The position numbers were made by a program, and so were the translations under genes. The notes under the pieces were generated by a model. That model made no database searches, was not told the origin of the DNA, and saw only the letters and a program-made list of their open reading frames with translations. Below, one piece after another: positions 55,976-64,000 of a stretch of 64,000 nt of DNA. Position 1 is the first letter of the stretch. Every line of letters begins with the position of its first letter. This DNA is from Pseudomonas chlororaphis subsp. aurantiaca (GTDB lineage Bacteria > Pseudomonadota > Gammaproteobacteria > Pseudomonadales > Pseudomonadaceae): the NCBI RefSeq assembly GCF_013466605.1, contig NZ_CP059162.1, forward strand, positions 2,976,001 to 3,040,000. The letters are read 5' to 3'.

Positions 55976-58213
55976 CTAGGCCGGCTGCTCGGAGCGGGTC
56001 AGGGGCAGGTTCAGCCAGCGCCGGCCCGTCGCATTGGCCACGGCATTGCCGATGGCGGCGGCCATGGGGCCCTGGACGATCTCGGCGGCGCCGAGGAACG
56101 GCTGTCCCGGCTGGTCGAGCAAATGCACCTCGACCTGCCGGGGCAACTGGGGAAAACGCAGGATCGGATAACCGCTCCAGTCATAGCTGCGCACTCCGCC
56201 CGGGTCGTAGCCGACCTTTTCGAACAGGGTCCAGCTGGCGGACTGCACGATGCCGCCTTCCACCTGGTTGCGCAGGCCATCGGGGTTGACGATCTGGCCC
56301 ACGTCCACCGCCGTGACCACTCGATCGAGCTGCACCTCGCCAGTCTGCGGATGCACCCGCAGCAGGACGGCAATGGCGCAGTAGCCCATGATGTTTTTGT
56401 AGCGGGCAAACGCGAAGCCGATGCCCGCGCCGGGCTCATTGCCCTTGTGCGGCCAGCCGCTGGCGTCCCGCACCCGTTCGACCACTGCCCGCGCCCGCGG
56501 ATCGCTCAGGTGGGCGAGGCGCAAGGCCACCGGATCGGCGCCGGCCCGGGCGGCCAGTTCATCGATGCAGGCTTCGATGGCGAAGATATTGATGTGGGCC
56601 CCCAGCGAGCGCATGGCGGAGGTGCGAAACGGCATGCGGGTGACGAAGTTCATGTCGATACGGGTGGACGCCAGGGTGTACAGCGGCACGGCATTGCGAT
56701 CGCCATCCCCTTCGGGCTGGGCGATGGGGATCGACGGCGCGGAGACGAACGGCCGGGCCAACAGCCGCGCGGGAATCAAGCGGCCGGCATTGACGATGCG
56801 TTCGTTGTGCGGCGTGGTCCACAGGTCATAGGCCCAGTCCTGCAATCGGCCCTGGGCGTCGAGGCTGGCCTGGACCTCGGTGAGCATGGCGCTGCTGTAG
56901 GGCTCCCAGAGGTTTTCCTGCTCGCGCATCCACTGCATGCGCACCGGCGTGCCGGCGAGCCGCATCGCGATCAATGCGGCATCGGCCGCCGCGTCGTCCG
57001 CGCCGTTGTGGCCGTAGCACCCGGAGCCCTCGATATGGATGCAGCGCACTCGCTCCGGCGCCAGCCCGACCATCTCGGCGATCCCCGCGCGCAGCGGATA
57101 GACCCCCTGGGTGTGGGTCCAGACCGTGAGCACGCCGTCCTTGAACCAGGCCACGGCGCAGGACGGGCCGATGGAACCGTGCATCAGGTACTGCTTGCTG
57201 AACCGCGCGCGATAGCTGGTGCTGGCGCCGGGTGCCGGGTTGCCTTCATGGCTGATCGGGTAGCGGCGCGCGGGCAGGCGGGTCAGTAGCGCGTGGATGT
57301 CCCGCGCTTCGGGGATCGCCTCTCCAGCGCTCCAGCGGGCCTGCTCATAGCCGCTGCGCATCGCCTTGATGGCTTGCCACTCATCCCGGGCGACCACCGC
57401 CAGGTAGTTGCCGTCCTGCACCACCCGCACTACGCCGGGCAGGGCCTTGATCGCCTCGGCATCGAAGGCTTCCAGGCTGCAGCCAGGGCGGGGCGGGCGG
57501 ATCACCCGGGCATGTAGCATGCCCGGCAGGCGCAGGTCCTGGACGAACGCGGCGCCGCCACTGACCTTGGCCGGGATATCCAGGCGAGGCAGCGAATGGC
57601 CGATCAGCTTGAACGTGGACGGTGGCATCGAGGGCGATTGCGCCTGCGCATAGTGGTGCAGGTCCACGCCCTTGACGGCCTCGGCATAGGGCATGCGCTG
57701 CCCGGCCGGGCCCTGGATCAGGCCCTCGTGCGTCGTCAGCAGCGCGGCGTCGACGGCCCAACTGCGCGCCGCCGACTCCAGCAGCAATTGCCGGACCTGG
57801 GCCGCGGCGTTGAACAGGGCCGTGCCGCTGTCGAAAATGCTGTGGCTGCCGGCGGTGTAGCCTTCGTTGGGCGTCAGCGCGGTGTCCGCGGTGAGCAGCG
57901 TGATCGCGCCTGGCGCAAGGTCCAGGCGTTCGGCGGCAATCTGCAACAGCGCGGTTTTCACCCCCGTCCCCAATTCGGCCTTGCCGGTGTAGACGGTGAC
58001 GCCTTCGGCCGCGACGCGGATCCAGGCATCGAGGTAGGGGTTGGTGCGCAGGCTGCCGGGGAGATCGGGCGCCAACACCAGCGTGCCGAGGGTATCGACT
58101 TCGCTGTCGGCCAGCGCCTGGCGCGCCGCCGGGACCAGGGTGAACGCCAGCACCAGCGCGCCGCCACGCAGGAACGCGCGGCGCCCCTGATCGACTTCAT
58201 GGTGCCGGGTCAT
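55976..58213 (-). CDS. Molybdenum hydroxylase large subunit, Tat-exported (isoquinoline 1-oxidoreductase beta / aldehyde oxidase type)
   Basis: The 745-residue subunit has a Tat signal (QGRRAFLRGGALVLAFTLVP) and the xanthine-oxidase-family MoCo-binding organisation, including GKAELGTGVKTALLQIAAERLD, IEGSGCYGHNGADDAAADA, RTSAMRSLGAHINIFAIEAC and the C-terminal GAAEIVQGPMAAAIGNAVANATG with the catalytic Glu region. Its start overlaps the small-subunit stop. It accepts an aldehyde or N-heterocycle and, with the 2Fe-2S subunit and cytochrome c upstream, passes electrons to the respiratory chain. Substrate unknown. Confidence 0.9.
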   Translation of the reverse strand: MTRHHEVDQGRRAFLRGGALVLAFTLVPAARQALADSEVDTLGTLVLAPDLPGSLRTNPYLDAWIRVAAEGVTVYTGKAELGTGVKTALLQIAAERLDLAPGAITLLTADTALTPNEGYTAGSHSIFDSGTALFNAAAQVRQLLLESAARSWAVDAALLTTHEGLIQGPAGQRMPYAEAVKGVDLHHYAQAQSPSMPPSTFKLIGHSLPRLDIPAKVSGGAAFVQDLRLPGMLHARVIRPPRPGCSLEAFDAEAIKALPGVVRVVQDGNYLAVVARDEWQAIKAMRSGYEQARWSAGEAIPEARDIHALLTRLPARRYPISHEGNPAPGASTSYRARFSKQYLMHGSIGPSCAVAWFKDGVLTVWTHTQGVYPLRAGIAEMVGLAPERVRCIHIEGSGCYGHNGADDAAADAALIAMRLAGTPVRMQWMREQENLWEPYSSAMLTEVQASLDAQGRLQDWAYDLWTTPHNERIVNAGRLIPARLLARPFVSAPSIPIAQPEGDGDRNAVPLYTLASTRIDMNFVTRMPFRTSAMRSLGAHINIFAIEACIDELAARAGADPVALRLAHLSDPRARAVVERVRDASGWPHKGNEPGAGIGFAFARYKNIMGYCAIAVLLRVHPQTGEVQLDRVVTAVDVGQIVNPDGLRNQVEGGIVQSASWTLFEKVGYDPGGVRSYDWSGYPILRFPQLPRQVEVHLLDQPGQPFLGAAEIVQGPMAAAIGNAVANATGRRWLNLPLTRSEQPA

Positions 58214-58683
58214 GGGGCGCTCCGCTCTTGCCTGGCCACGCGGCCGATGGCGTCGATGATCCGCAGGTGGGTGCCGCAGCGGCACAGGTTGCTCGCCATA
58301 TGCTCGCGAATAGTGGCTTCGTCCGGATGAGGGTCGCGCTCCAGCAGCGCCTGGGCGCGCATCAGCATGCCAGCGATGCAGTAGCCGCACTGGGCGGCCT
58401 GGGTCTCGATAAAGGCTTTTTGCAAAGGCCCCGGGCACTCCGCCGTACCCAGGCTTTCCACCGTGCGGATGGCCTTGCCTTCCAGGCCGTTGCAGGGCGT
58501 CAGGCAGGAGAAGACCGGCTGGTCATCCACCAGCACCGTGCAGGCTCCGCATTGTCCCAGGCCGCAACCGTACTTGGCGCCATTGAGCCCCAGGTGATTG
58601 CGCAGGGCATACAGCAACGGCATGTCGGGCTCCAGCTCCAGCGCATGGGGTGAGCCGTTGACGTTGAGGGTCATGTGGGTCAT
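58210..58683 (-). CDS. Molybdenum hydroxylase 2Fe-2S subunit
   Basis: The 157-residue protein has a plant-type ferredoxin cluster (GCGLGQCGACTVLVDD ... FSCLTPC) and the second, C-terminal [2Fe-2S]-binding domain (CGYCIAGMLM ... NLCRCGTH). No signal peptide; it is exported with the large subunit by the Tat route. Start overlaps the cytochrome c stop by four bases and its stop overlaps the large subunit, giving tight coupling. Confidence 0.95.
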   Translation of the reverse strand: MTHMTLNVNGSPHALELEPDMPLLYALRNHLGLNGAKYGCGLGQCGACTVLVDDQPVFSCLTPCNGLEGKAIRTVESLGTAECPGPLQKAFIETQAAQCGYCIAGMLMRAQALLERDPHPDEATIREHMASNLCRCGTHLRIIDAIGRVARQERSAP

Positions 58684-59945
58684 TGCGCCTCCTGGCGTAA
58701 TTCGTGAAGGGTGGAAGAAAGGTCGGCCCACGGCTGGCCCGGACTGGCCTGTTCGCGCAGGAACGAGGCCAGCGCCGCCAGTTGCTGGTTGTCCAGGCTG
58801 GCGGCGAAGGGCGGCATGACCGGGCCGGGCAACCCCGGGGTGGAGGGCACGCCTTCGAGCAGGGTCTTGAGAAAGTTGCGCGCGCTTGAGGCATGCAGCG
58901 CCGACGTCCGCTCCAGGGCCGGGCGCCCATCGATCTGGCGCATCGGCGCGGCCGGGCCATGGCAACCGGCGCAGGCGCTCTGGAACAGTTGGACGCCAGG
59001 TGCTTGTTCGACCACTTCGGTGGGGCGCGCGGTGGCTGAAGCGGGTGCGGCGGGAGCGGGGTCCTTGAGGCTCAGCAGGTAGTCGGCAATCGCCTCGGCG
59101 TCGCTGGCCGGCATGTTGCCCAGGCTGAGGCTGACCGGTCGCATCGGCCCCGCAGCGGTGCCATGGCCCTCGACCACCTCAGCCCGCAGGTAGCCCGCCA
59201 GTTGCTCGCGGCTCCAGGGCGCGGCGCGGTCGGCCAGGCCCAGCAGGGACGGCGCCTGCCAGCCGTCCACCATGCCGCCGCCAAGATGCTGGGCGGACTG
59301 CTCGGCGCCCAGCGGGTTGAGCGGAGAATGGCAGCCGGCGCAATGGCCGGGGCCTTCGACCAGATAGCGGCCACGGTTCCAGGTTGCGGACTGCTGCGCC
59401 ACGGGCGTCAAGGGCTCCGCGTGCAGGAACAGCAGGTTCCAGAACGACACCAGCGGGCGGATGTTCATCGGGAAATTCATCCGGTTCGGCATTGCCGGCG
59501 AATGCACGGCGGGGCCGCTCATCAGGTAGGCGTAGAGGTCCGCGATGTCTCCGTCCGTCATGCGCCGGTAGTAGGCGTAAGGGAAGGCCGGATACAGCAA
59601 GTGCCCGTCGCGGGCGACCCCTTCGCGCATCGCCCGCTCGAAGGCCGGCAATGACCATTGGCCAATTCCGGTCCCGGCGTCCGCGGTGATGTTGGTGCTG
59701 TAGAGCGTGCCGAATGGCGTCACCAGCGCCAGCCCACCGGCCAGGTAGCGGCCGCCGGGGCGGGTATGGCACACCGCGCAATCGCCGGCTTCGGCGACCC
59801 GCGCGCCGCGCTGCACCTGGGCGGCATCGAAGCGTTGTGGCGCCGTGGCCGGCGCGATCGCCGGGCGCCACATCAACAGCGCGGCGCCTATCGCGCCTGC
59901 CGTGGCGAGAACCACGGCGCCCAGCCACAACTGCCTGGTGTTCAT
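58680..59945 (-). CDS. Membrane-anchored triheme cytochrome c
   Basis: The protein has 421 residues, an N-terminal membrane anchor (LWLGAVVLATAGAIGAALLM) and three CxxCH heme sites: CAVCH (about 56), CAGCH (about 200) and CAGCH (about 325). This is the usual electron acceptor of periplasmic alcohol, aldehyde and N-heterocycle dehydrogenases. The start at 59945 has GGGTGACC upstream; an in-frame ATG five codons earlier is possible. It is the first gene of the three-gene operon. Confidence 0.93.
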   Translation of the reverse strand: MNTRQLWLGAVVLATAGAIGAALLMWRPAIAPATAPQRFDAAQVQRGARVAEAGDCAVCHTRPGGRYLAGGLALVTPFGTLYSTNITADAGTGIGQWSLPAFERAMREGVARDGHLLYPAFPYAYYRRMTDGDIADLYAYLMSGPAVHSPAMPNRMNFPMNIRPLVSFWNLLFLHAEPLTPVAQQSATWNRGRYLVEGPGHCAGCHSPLNPLGAEQSAQHLGGGMVDGWQAPSLLGLADRAAPWSREQLAGYLRAEVVEGHGTAAGPMRPVSLSLGNMPASDAEAIADYLLSLKDPAPAAPASATARPTEVVEQAPGVQLFQSACAGCHGPAAPMRQIDGRPALERTSALHASSARNFLKTLLEGVPSTPGLPGPVMPPFAASLDNQQLAALASFLREQASPGQPWADLSSTLHELRQEAQ

Positions 59946-60247
59946 CGGGTCACCCTTCATTGGTCCGTGGAATCCGCGCGGGCGGACAGTGATGCAGTCG
60001 AGGTCATGGAAGTCTCCTTGAGCCGAAGCGCAGTGCGGTGACGGACCGCCCCGTGGCAAGTGCCCAAGGGTAGATAAAGGGTGTGGACGGCGGTATTGGC
60101 AAACCGCGCAAAGACCTTTTGCGCCATCGGCAACGCCGGGATCGTTGCGTGATGCGCATCGCTCAATTGTCCCGGCGGTGGATTCTCCCGATTGAGCATC
60201 GCGCCTAGCCTTGGCGAAACTTTTCTCCACGCGAACGAGGTTTCATC
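59946..60247. promoter_or_regulatory. Divergent promoter region, cytochrome operon / MFS gene
   Basis: The 302-base gap between two divergent genes contains their promoters. No strong palindrome or gene was found; the LysR gene after the MFS gene could control both. Confidence 0.35.
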
Positions 60248-61462
60248 ATGCCTACCGGCAACTTTGCAACGACGACCAGCCCGGCGGTGAAGGGCGAACG
60301 GCCCGCCACTCTCTCTGGCGCCCTGGTGGCCTTGCTGGCCTTTTGTTGTGGCGCGGTCGTCGCCAACCTTTATTACGCCCAGCCGATCGTCGAGCTGATC
60401 GCCCCGCAGATCGGCCTGTCGAACGCCCATGCCAGCCTGATTGTCTCGCTGACCCAGCTCGGTTACGCCGCGGGCCTGCTGCTGTTGGTGCCCCTGGCCG
60501 ACCTGATGGAAAACCGCCGCCTGGTGGTGGGGTTCACGCTTGCAGTGAGCCTGTGCCTGATTGCCGCCGGCTTTACTGAGTCGCCTTCGCTGTTCCTGGC
60601 GCTGTCGTTGCTCATCGGCCTGACTTCGGTGGCGGTGCAGATTCTGGTGCCGTTGGCCGCGCACATGGCGCCCGAGGAAAGCCGTGGGCGGGTGGTCGGC
60701 AACATCATGAGCGGGCTGCTGCTGGGCATTCTGTTGTCGCGCCCGCTGTCGAGCCTGCTGGCCCAGGCGTTCGGCTGGCGCGGGGTGTTCTTCAGCGCTG
60801 CGGGCCTGATGGCGGTGATCGCCTGCGTCATGGCCGTTGCCCTGCCACGGCGCATGCCGACGCATCAGTCCTCCTATGGCGAGTTGATCCGCTCGGTCTT
60901 CGCCCTCGCGCGCCGCCATGCCGGCCTGCGTGAGCGCTCCTTGTACCAGGGTTTGTTGTTCGCCAGCTTCAGCCTGTTCTGGACCATCGTGCCCATCGAG
61001 CTGATTCGCCAGCACGGCTTCAGCCAGGCACAGGTGGCGGTGTTCGCCCTGGTGGGCGCGGTGGGGGCGATCGCGGCGCCGATCGCCGGCCGGCTGGCCG
61101 ACGCCGGGCATGGCCAGCGCGGCACTCTCGTGGCCTTGCTGTTGGCGCCGCTGTCCCTGCTGATAGGTGCGCTGCCGGGCAGTGGCTATCTGTGGCTGGT
61201 GGTGTGCGCGGTGCTGCTGGATTTTGCCGTGCAGCTGAACATGGTGCTTGGCCAGCGTGAGGTGTACGCCATCGACCCGCACAGCCGGGCGCGCCTGAAT
61301 GCGGTGTACATGACCAGCATCTTTGTCGGTGGCGCCCTGGGTTCGCTGGTGGCCAGCCCGCTGTATGAGCAGGTGGGATGGAGCCTGTCGGCGACCTCGA
61401 TTGCCGCGGTCCCTGGCTTGGCGCTGCTGCTGTTTCTGATCCGTCACTACCGCCAGGGCTGA
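60248..61462 (+). CDS. MFS transporter (sugar efflux / YnfM-like)
   Basis: The 404-residue protein has twelve predicted helices, MFS loop signature PLADLMENRRLVV between helices 2 and 3, a central basic loop (RRMPTHQSSYGELIR) and second-half repeat RLADAGHGQRG. The N-terminal CCGAVVANLYYAQPIVELIA matches DHA1-type exporters. A good ribosome site (ACGAGG) precedes the ATG. It is divergent from the molybdenum hydroxylase operon and followed by a LysR gene. Substrate unknown. Confidence 0.9.
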   Translation: MPTGNFATTTSPAVKGERPATLSGALVALLAFCCGAVVANLYYAQPIVELIAPQIGLSNAHASLIVSLTQLGYAAGLLLLVPLADLMENRRLVVGFTLAVSLCLIAAGFTESPSLFLALSLLIGLTSVAVQILVPLAAHMAPEESRGRVVGNIMSGLLLGILLSRPLSSLLAQAFGWRGVFFSAAGLMAVIACVMAVALPRRMPTHQSSYGELIRSVFALARRHAGLRERSLYQGLLFASFSLFWTIVPIELIRQHGFSQAQVAVFALVGAVGAIAAPIAGRLADAGHGQRGTLVALLLAPLSLLIGALPGSGYLWLVVCAVLLDFAVQLNMVLGQREVYAIDPHSRARLNAVYMTSIFVGGALGSLVASPLYEQVGWSLSATSIAAVPGLALLLFLIRHYRQG

Positions 61463-61578
61463 GGATCCGGGGCGAAGGTGCAAGCGTAGGCCACGGTGCT
61501 TGAGCACAACCGTACAAGACACTCGATGCGTGCTCAGGCATAGTCCCTGGCTTGATTTTTCGCTCTCGGAATCGGCTT

Positions 61579-62478
61579 ATGGACAAGTTGCTGGCGCTGA
61601 AGATGTTCGTTGAAACCGTGCGCTGTGGCGGCTACTCATCGGCGGCGCGCAAGCTCGGCCTGTCGACGTCGTCGGTGACGCGGCAGGTGGCGGGGCTGGA
61701 AAGCGAACTGGGCGCCAGCCTGCTCAATCGCACCACGCGCAACACCAGTGTCACGCTCGCCGGGCAGGCCTATTTCGACAAGGCCGTGGCGATTCTCGAG
61801 GCCATCGACGAAGCCGACGCCAGCGTCGCCGACCGTGGCAGCGAGGCCCAGGGGCATCTGCGGGCCAGCGTTCCGGTGGAGTTCGGCCGGCGCATCATCG
61901 CCCCGCACCTGGGACGCCTGCTCGAGCGCCATCCGGGGCTGGAGATCAGCCTGTCGTTGAGCGACCGGGTCAGCGACCTGATCAGCGAGCGCATCGATGT
62001 CTCGGTGCGCCTCGGTTCCTCGGTGGTCAGCGATGACATCGTCAGCAAGAAGATCGGTGACTTCCAGCGTTGGCTCGTGGCCAGCCCCGACTACCTGGCA
62101 CGCACCGGCCTGCCGCGCCAGCCGAGCGACCTGCTGGAGCACCAGTGCCTGCGGTTCGACTATGGCGGCGTGCACCAGGACTGGACCTTCCAGGGCGACG
62201 AAGAGCCGCAGCGCCTGAGTGTGCAGGGCCGCTTGCAGAGCAACAACGCCGACATCCTGCGCGAGGCGGCGCTGGCCGGTGGCGGCGTGGCGCTGCTGGC
62301 CGACTGGCTGGTACGCGACGATGTCGGCCAGGGCCGCCTGACCCGCGTGCTGGAGCAGTACGAGGTCAATCCCGGCACCGCCAGCACCTGCATCAATGCG
62401 CTGTACCTGCCCAACCACCGTGGCTCCAGCCGCATCAATGTGTTTATCGAGTTCCTCGAGGAAATCCTCGCCGCCTGA
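61579..62478 (+). CDS. LysR-family regulator
   Basis: The 299-residue protein has an HTH (LKMFVETVRCGGYSSAARKL ... LSTSSVTRQVAGLESELGASLLNRTTRNTSVTLAG) and the effector domain (VPVEFGRRIIAPHLGRLLER, SVRLGSSVVSDDIVSKKIGD). The ATG at 61579 (MDKLLALKMFVE) is the family start. It may regulate the MFS gene upstream or the DsbA-family gene downstream. Confidence 0.92.
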   Translation: MDKLLALKMFVETVRCGGYSSAARKLGLSTSSVTRQVAGLESELGASLLNRTTRNTSVTLAGQAYFDKAVAILEAIDEADASVADRGSEAQGHLRASVPVEFGRRIIAPHLGRLLERHPGLEISLSLSDRVSDLISERIDVSVRLGSSVVSDDIVSKKIGDFQRWLVASPDYLARTGLPRQPSDLLEHQCLRFDYGGVHQDWTFQGDEEPQRLSVQGRLQSNNADILREAALAGGGVALLADWLVRDDVGQGRLTRVLEQYEVNPGTASTCINALYLPNHRGSSRINVFIEFLEEILAA

Positions 62479-62585
62479 GCCTCGCCCAGGTCTTGAGCAA
62501 GACAGCGTTGCGCGCCCTGTGGCTACTCGTCCGGCAGGTGCGCGCCTAGAGTCTGGCCATCATTGGTAGAAGCAAGGTGGTAGCT

Positions 62586-63239
62586 ATGGGTAACGTCATT
62601 CATCTGGCGTACGACTTCATCAATCCCTGGTGCTGGATCGGCGAGCTGAACCTGCGCCAGGCCATGGCGGCGCACCGGCCATGGCCGATCGTCTATGTGC
62701 CGAGCCGCTCCACGTTCGACCTTCCCGCCAGCCGCATCGAGCAGGGCGAGTACGCCCGGCGCCGGTTCGGCAGCCTGGCGCGCAGCCGGCTGTTCGAAGC
62801 GCAGATCACCCGGGCCGGCCAGGCGCTGGGGCTGCGTTTTGCCTTCGAGCGAATCGAGCGCCTGGTCGACAGCGACGCGGCGCACAGCCTGATGCTCGAG
62901 CGGGCCGCCCGCGGTGGCGACTGCGCCGCGCTGTTTGCGCGGATCTTCCGGGCCTATTTCTGCGAGGGCCGCGATATCGGCGATGCGCGGGTGCTCGCGG
63001 AGCTGGGCGGGGACGGCAAGCGCGAGCAGGAGCGGCTGCTCGACTACCTGTGCAGTGGTGAAGGGCTGGCTGCGTTGCAACGCCACAAGCGCGATGCCGC
63101 GGACTGGTCGGGCGGGGTGCTGCCGGCCTTTCGCATCGGCGACACCCGGGTCTCGGGTGCCCAGCCCGACGCCTTGCTGGCGCGGGTGTTGCGGGACGCG
63201 ACGGTGCCAGAAGCGCAGGTGGCCCATGCCTTGGGTTAG
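62586..63239 (+). CDS. DsbA-family (FrnE/HCCA-isomerase-like) protein
   Basis: The 217-residue cytoplasmic protein starts NVIHLAYDFINPWCWIGELN, a thioredoxin-like fold with the active site reduced to one Cys (PWCWIG), and ends SGGVLPAFRIGDTRVSGAQP, with the cis-Pro loop region. This resembles DsbA-family oxidoreductases and 2-hydroxychromene-2-carboxylate isomerases, which use GSH rather than a CxxC pair. The ATG at 62586 has AAGGTGG upstream; GTG 62577 is less likely. Confidence 0.82.
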   Translation: MGNVIHLAYDFINPWCWIGELNLRQAMAAHRPWPIVYVPSRSTFDLPASRIEQGEYARRRFGSLARSRLFEAQITRAGQALGLRFAFERIERLVDSDAAHSLMLERAARGGDCAALFARIFRAYFCEGRDIGDARVLAELGGDGKREQERLLDYLCSGEGLAALQRHKRDAADWSGGVLPAFRIGDTRVSGAQPDALLARVLRDATVPEAQVAHALG

Positions 63240-63309
63240 CGGCGATTTGGCTGCTGCCAACGGACTTCCCCGGCGCAGGGTTCGAGCAGGCTCGGCCCGC
63301 CGCGCGCGA

Positions 63310-64000
63310 TCAGAACGGCCCGAGCTTGAGCGGGTACTGAATGACGATGTACAGCCTGTCGATATCGTCGCCGGCCTGGGTGGCGTTGGCCCGGTGGCTG
63401 ACGTGGGACAGTTGCAGCGACAGGTCCTTGGCCGGGCCCGATTGCACGATGTAGTGCAGGTCCAGGTCGCGTTCCCAGTGGCGTCCGCCCCGGCCCTGTT
63501 GCGGGCTGTAGGTGCCGTTGGCGCTATCGAAGGGGTTGTAGGCGCCGCCCTGGGGCGCGTGGCTGCCGTCGATGCCGCGGCCGCTCACATAGCGGGCCAT
63601 GAAGCTCAGGCCGGGAATGCCCAGGGCGCCGAGGTCGAGGTCGTAGCGCGCTTGCCAGGAGCGTTCGCCGGGGCCGTTGAAGTCGGCGTATTTGATCGAG
63701 TTGGCGAGGTAGATGGCGTCGCCGCCGACAAAGTCGAAGGGCGTGTCGCCGTGGATTTTCTGATAGGCCAGGGTGAACGCCTGGGCATCGATCCGGTATT
63801 TGCCGGAGAGGCTGTAGGCCGTGGTGTCGATGGCGCCGGCCGTGGCCTGGCCCTGGTCGCGGGTGCGGTACAGGTTACCGTCGAGGAACAGCTGGCCAAG
63901 GCTGGCATGCAGGTTGGCGTAGTACTGGCGCCAGGTGTCGCTCAGCTCCGAGGCGTAGAGGGCGCCGCCCAGCGCCTGGGCGGCGAACAGGTCGGCGCCG
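63310..64000 (-). CDS. OprD-family outer-membrane porin, C-terminal part (5' end outside window)
   Basis: The frame is open from the window edge and ends ...RLYIVIQYPLKLGPF, a final beta-strand ending in Phe as expected for a BAM substrate. Conserved OprD segments are visible: YADFNGPGERSWQARYDLDL, GALGIPGLSFMARYVSGRGI, GGRHWERDLDLHYIVQSGP and LSLQLSHVSHRAN. These porins take up amino acids, aromatics or peptides. The last third or so of the protein is present. Confidence 0.9.
   Translation of the reverse strand, partial: GADLFAAQALGGALYASELSDTWRQYYANLHASLGQLFLDGNLYRTRDQGQATAGAIDTTAYSLSGKYRIDAQAFTLAYQKIHGDTPFDFVGGDAIYLANSIKYADFNGPGERSWQARYDLDLGALGIPGLSFMARYVSGRGIDGSHAPQGGAYNPFDSANGTYSPQQGRGGRHWERDLDLHYIVQSGPAKDLSLQLSHVSHRANATQAGDDIDRLYIVIQYPLKLGPF

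Overview
The window is a chromosomal segment of a fluorescent Pseudomonas (P. fluorescens / protegens / chlororaphis type). The evidence is high-GC coding with strong third-position GC, the hallmark order gacA-uvrC-...-pgsA-tRNA-Gly, a gacA that starts with TTG, several Pseudomonas REP elements, a yejABEF-type peptide importer and OprD-family porin sequences. This identification is inference from gene content; no database was searched.

Layout. (1) 1-11.2 kb, core genome, nearly all on the minus strand: a 3-hydroxybutyrate catabolic set (start of the dehydrogenase, GntP permease, sigma-54 activator), a four-gene oligopeptide ABC importer, a small parvulin and a DAHP synthase preceded by two tandem leader peptides and a strong terminator. 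(2) 11.3-15.9 kb, plus strand: a nitrilase-family amidase, an acetyltransferase, two divergent phage-type regulators, gacA and uvrC. (3) 15.9-20.1 kb, an insertion hot spot between uvrC and pgsA: an IS3 element, a decayed toxin/immunity region with seven 23-bp tandem repeats, and an S-type-pyocin-like bacteriocin with a colicin-E3-like RNase domain and its immunity gene. (4) pgsA and tRNA-Gly(GCC).

(5) 20.8-50.6 kb, a genomic island integrated in the 3' end of tRNA-Gly. A 22-bp copy of the tRNA end closes the island at 50561-50582, and the remnant of a tRNA-type integrase lies just inside the left end. The island is a mosaic. It holds an orphan histidine kinase; a shrunken hybrid NRPS / trans-AT polyketide cluster (tandem acyltransferase, adenylation-KR-ACP-KS-DH-like-ACP-TE megasynthase broken by one in-frame TAG, P450, phosphoesterase, Sfp-type PPTase); a MarR/isochorismatase-like/FUSC operon; LysR, hydrolase and Rid genes of lower GC; an IS2-group element; a frameshifted BASS-type transporter; several gene fossils; and, at the right end, an operon encoding a cysteine-rich RiPP precursor, its MNIO (DUF692) maturase and partner, a DoxX protein and, unusually, an exported metallo-beta-lactamase-fold protein. 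Two small exported proteins follow, one DUF2790 and one PtrA-like, suggesting a copper or metal-stress function.

(6) 50.6-64 kb, core or accessory chromosome: a ParDE toxin-antitoxin pair with a palindromic operator, a BvgS-like hybrid sensor kinase, an Old Yellow Enzyme, a periplasmic molybdenum hydroxylase operon (cytochrome c, 2Fe-2S subunit, large subunit), an MFS exporter, a LysR regulator, a DsbA-family protein and the 3' part of an OprD-family porin.

The most noteworthy parts are the RiPP/MNIO operon with its metallo-beta-lactamase gene, the collapsed polyketide assembly line, and the double aromatic leader peptide in front of DAHP synthase.
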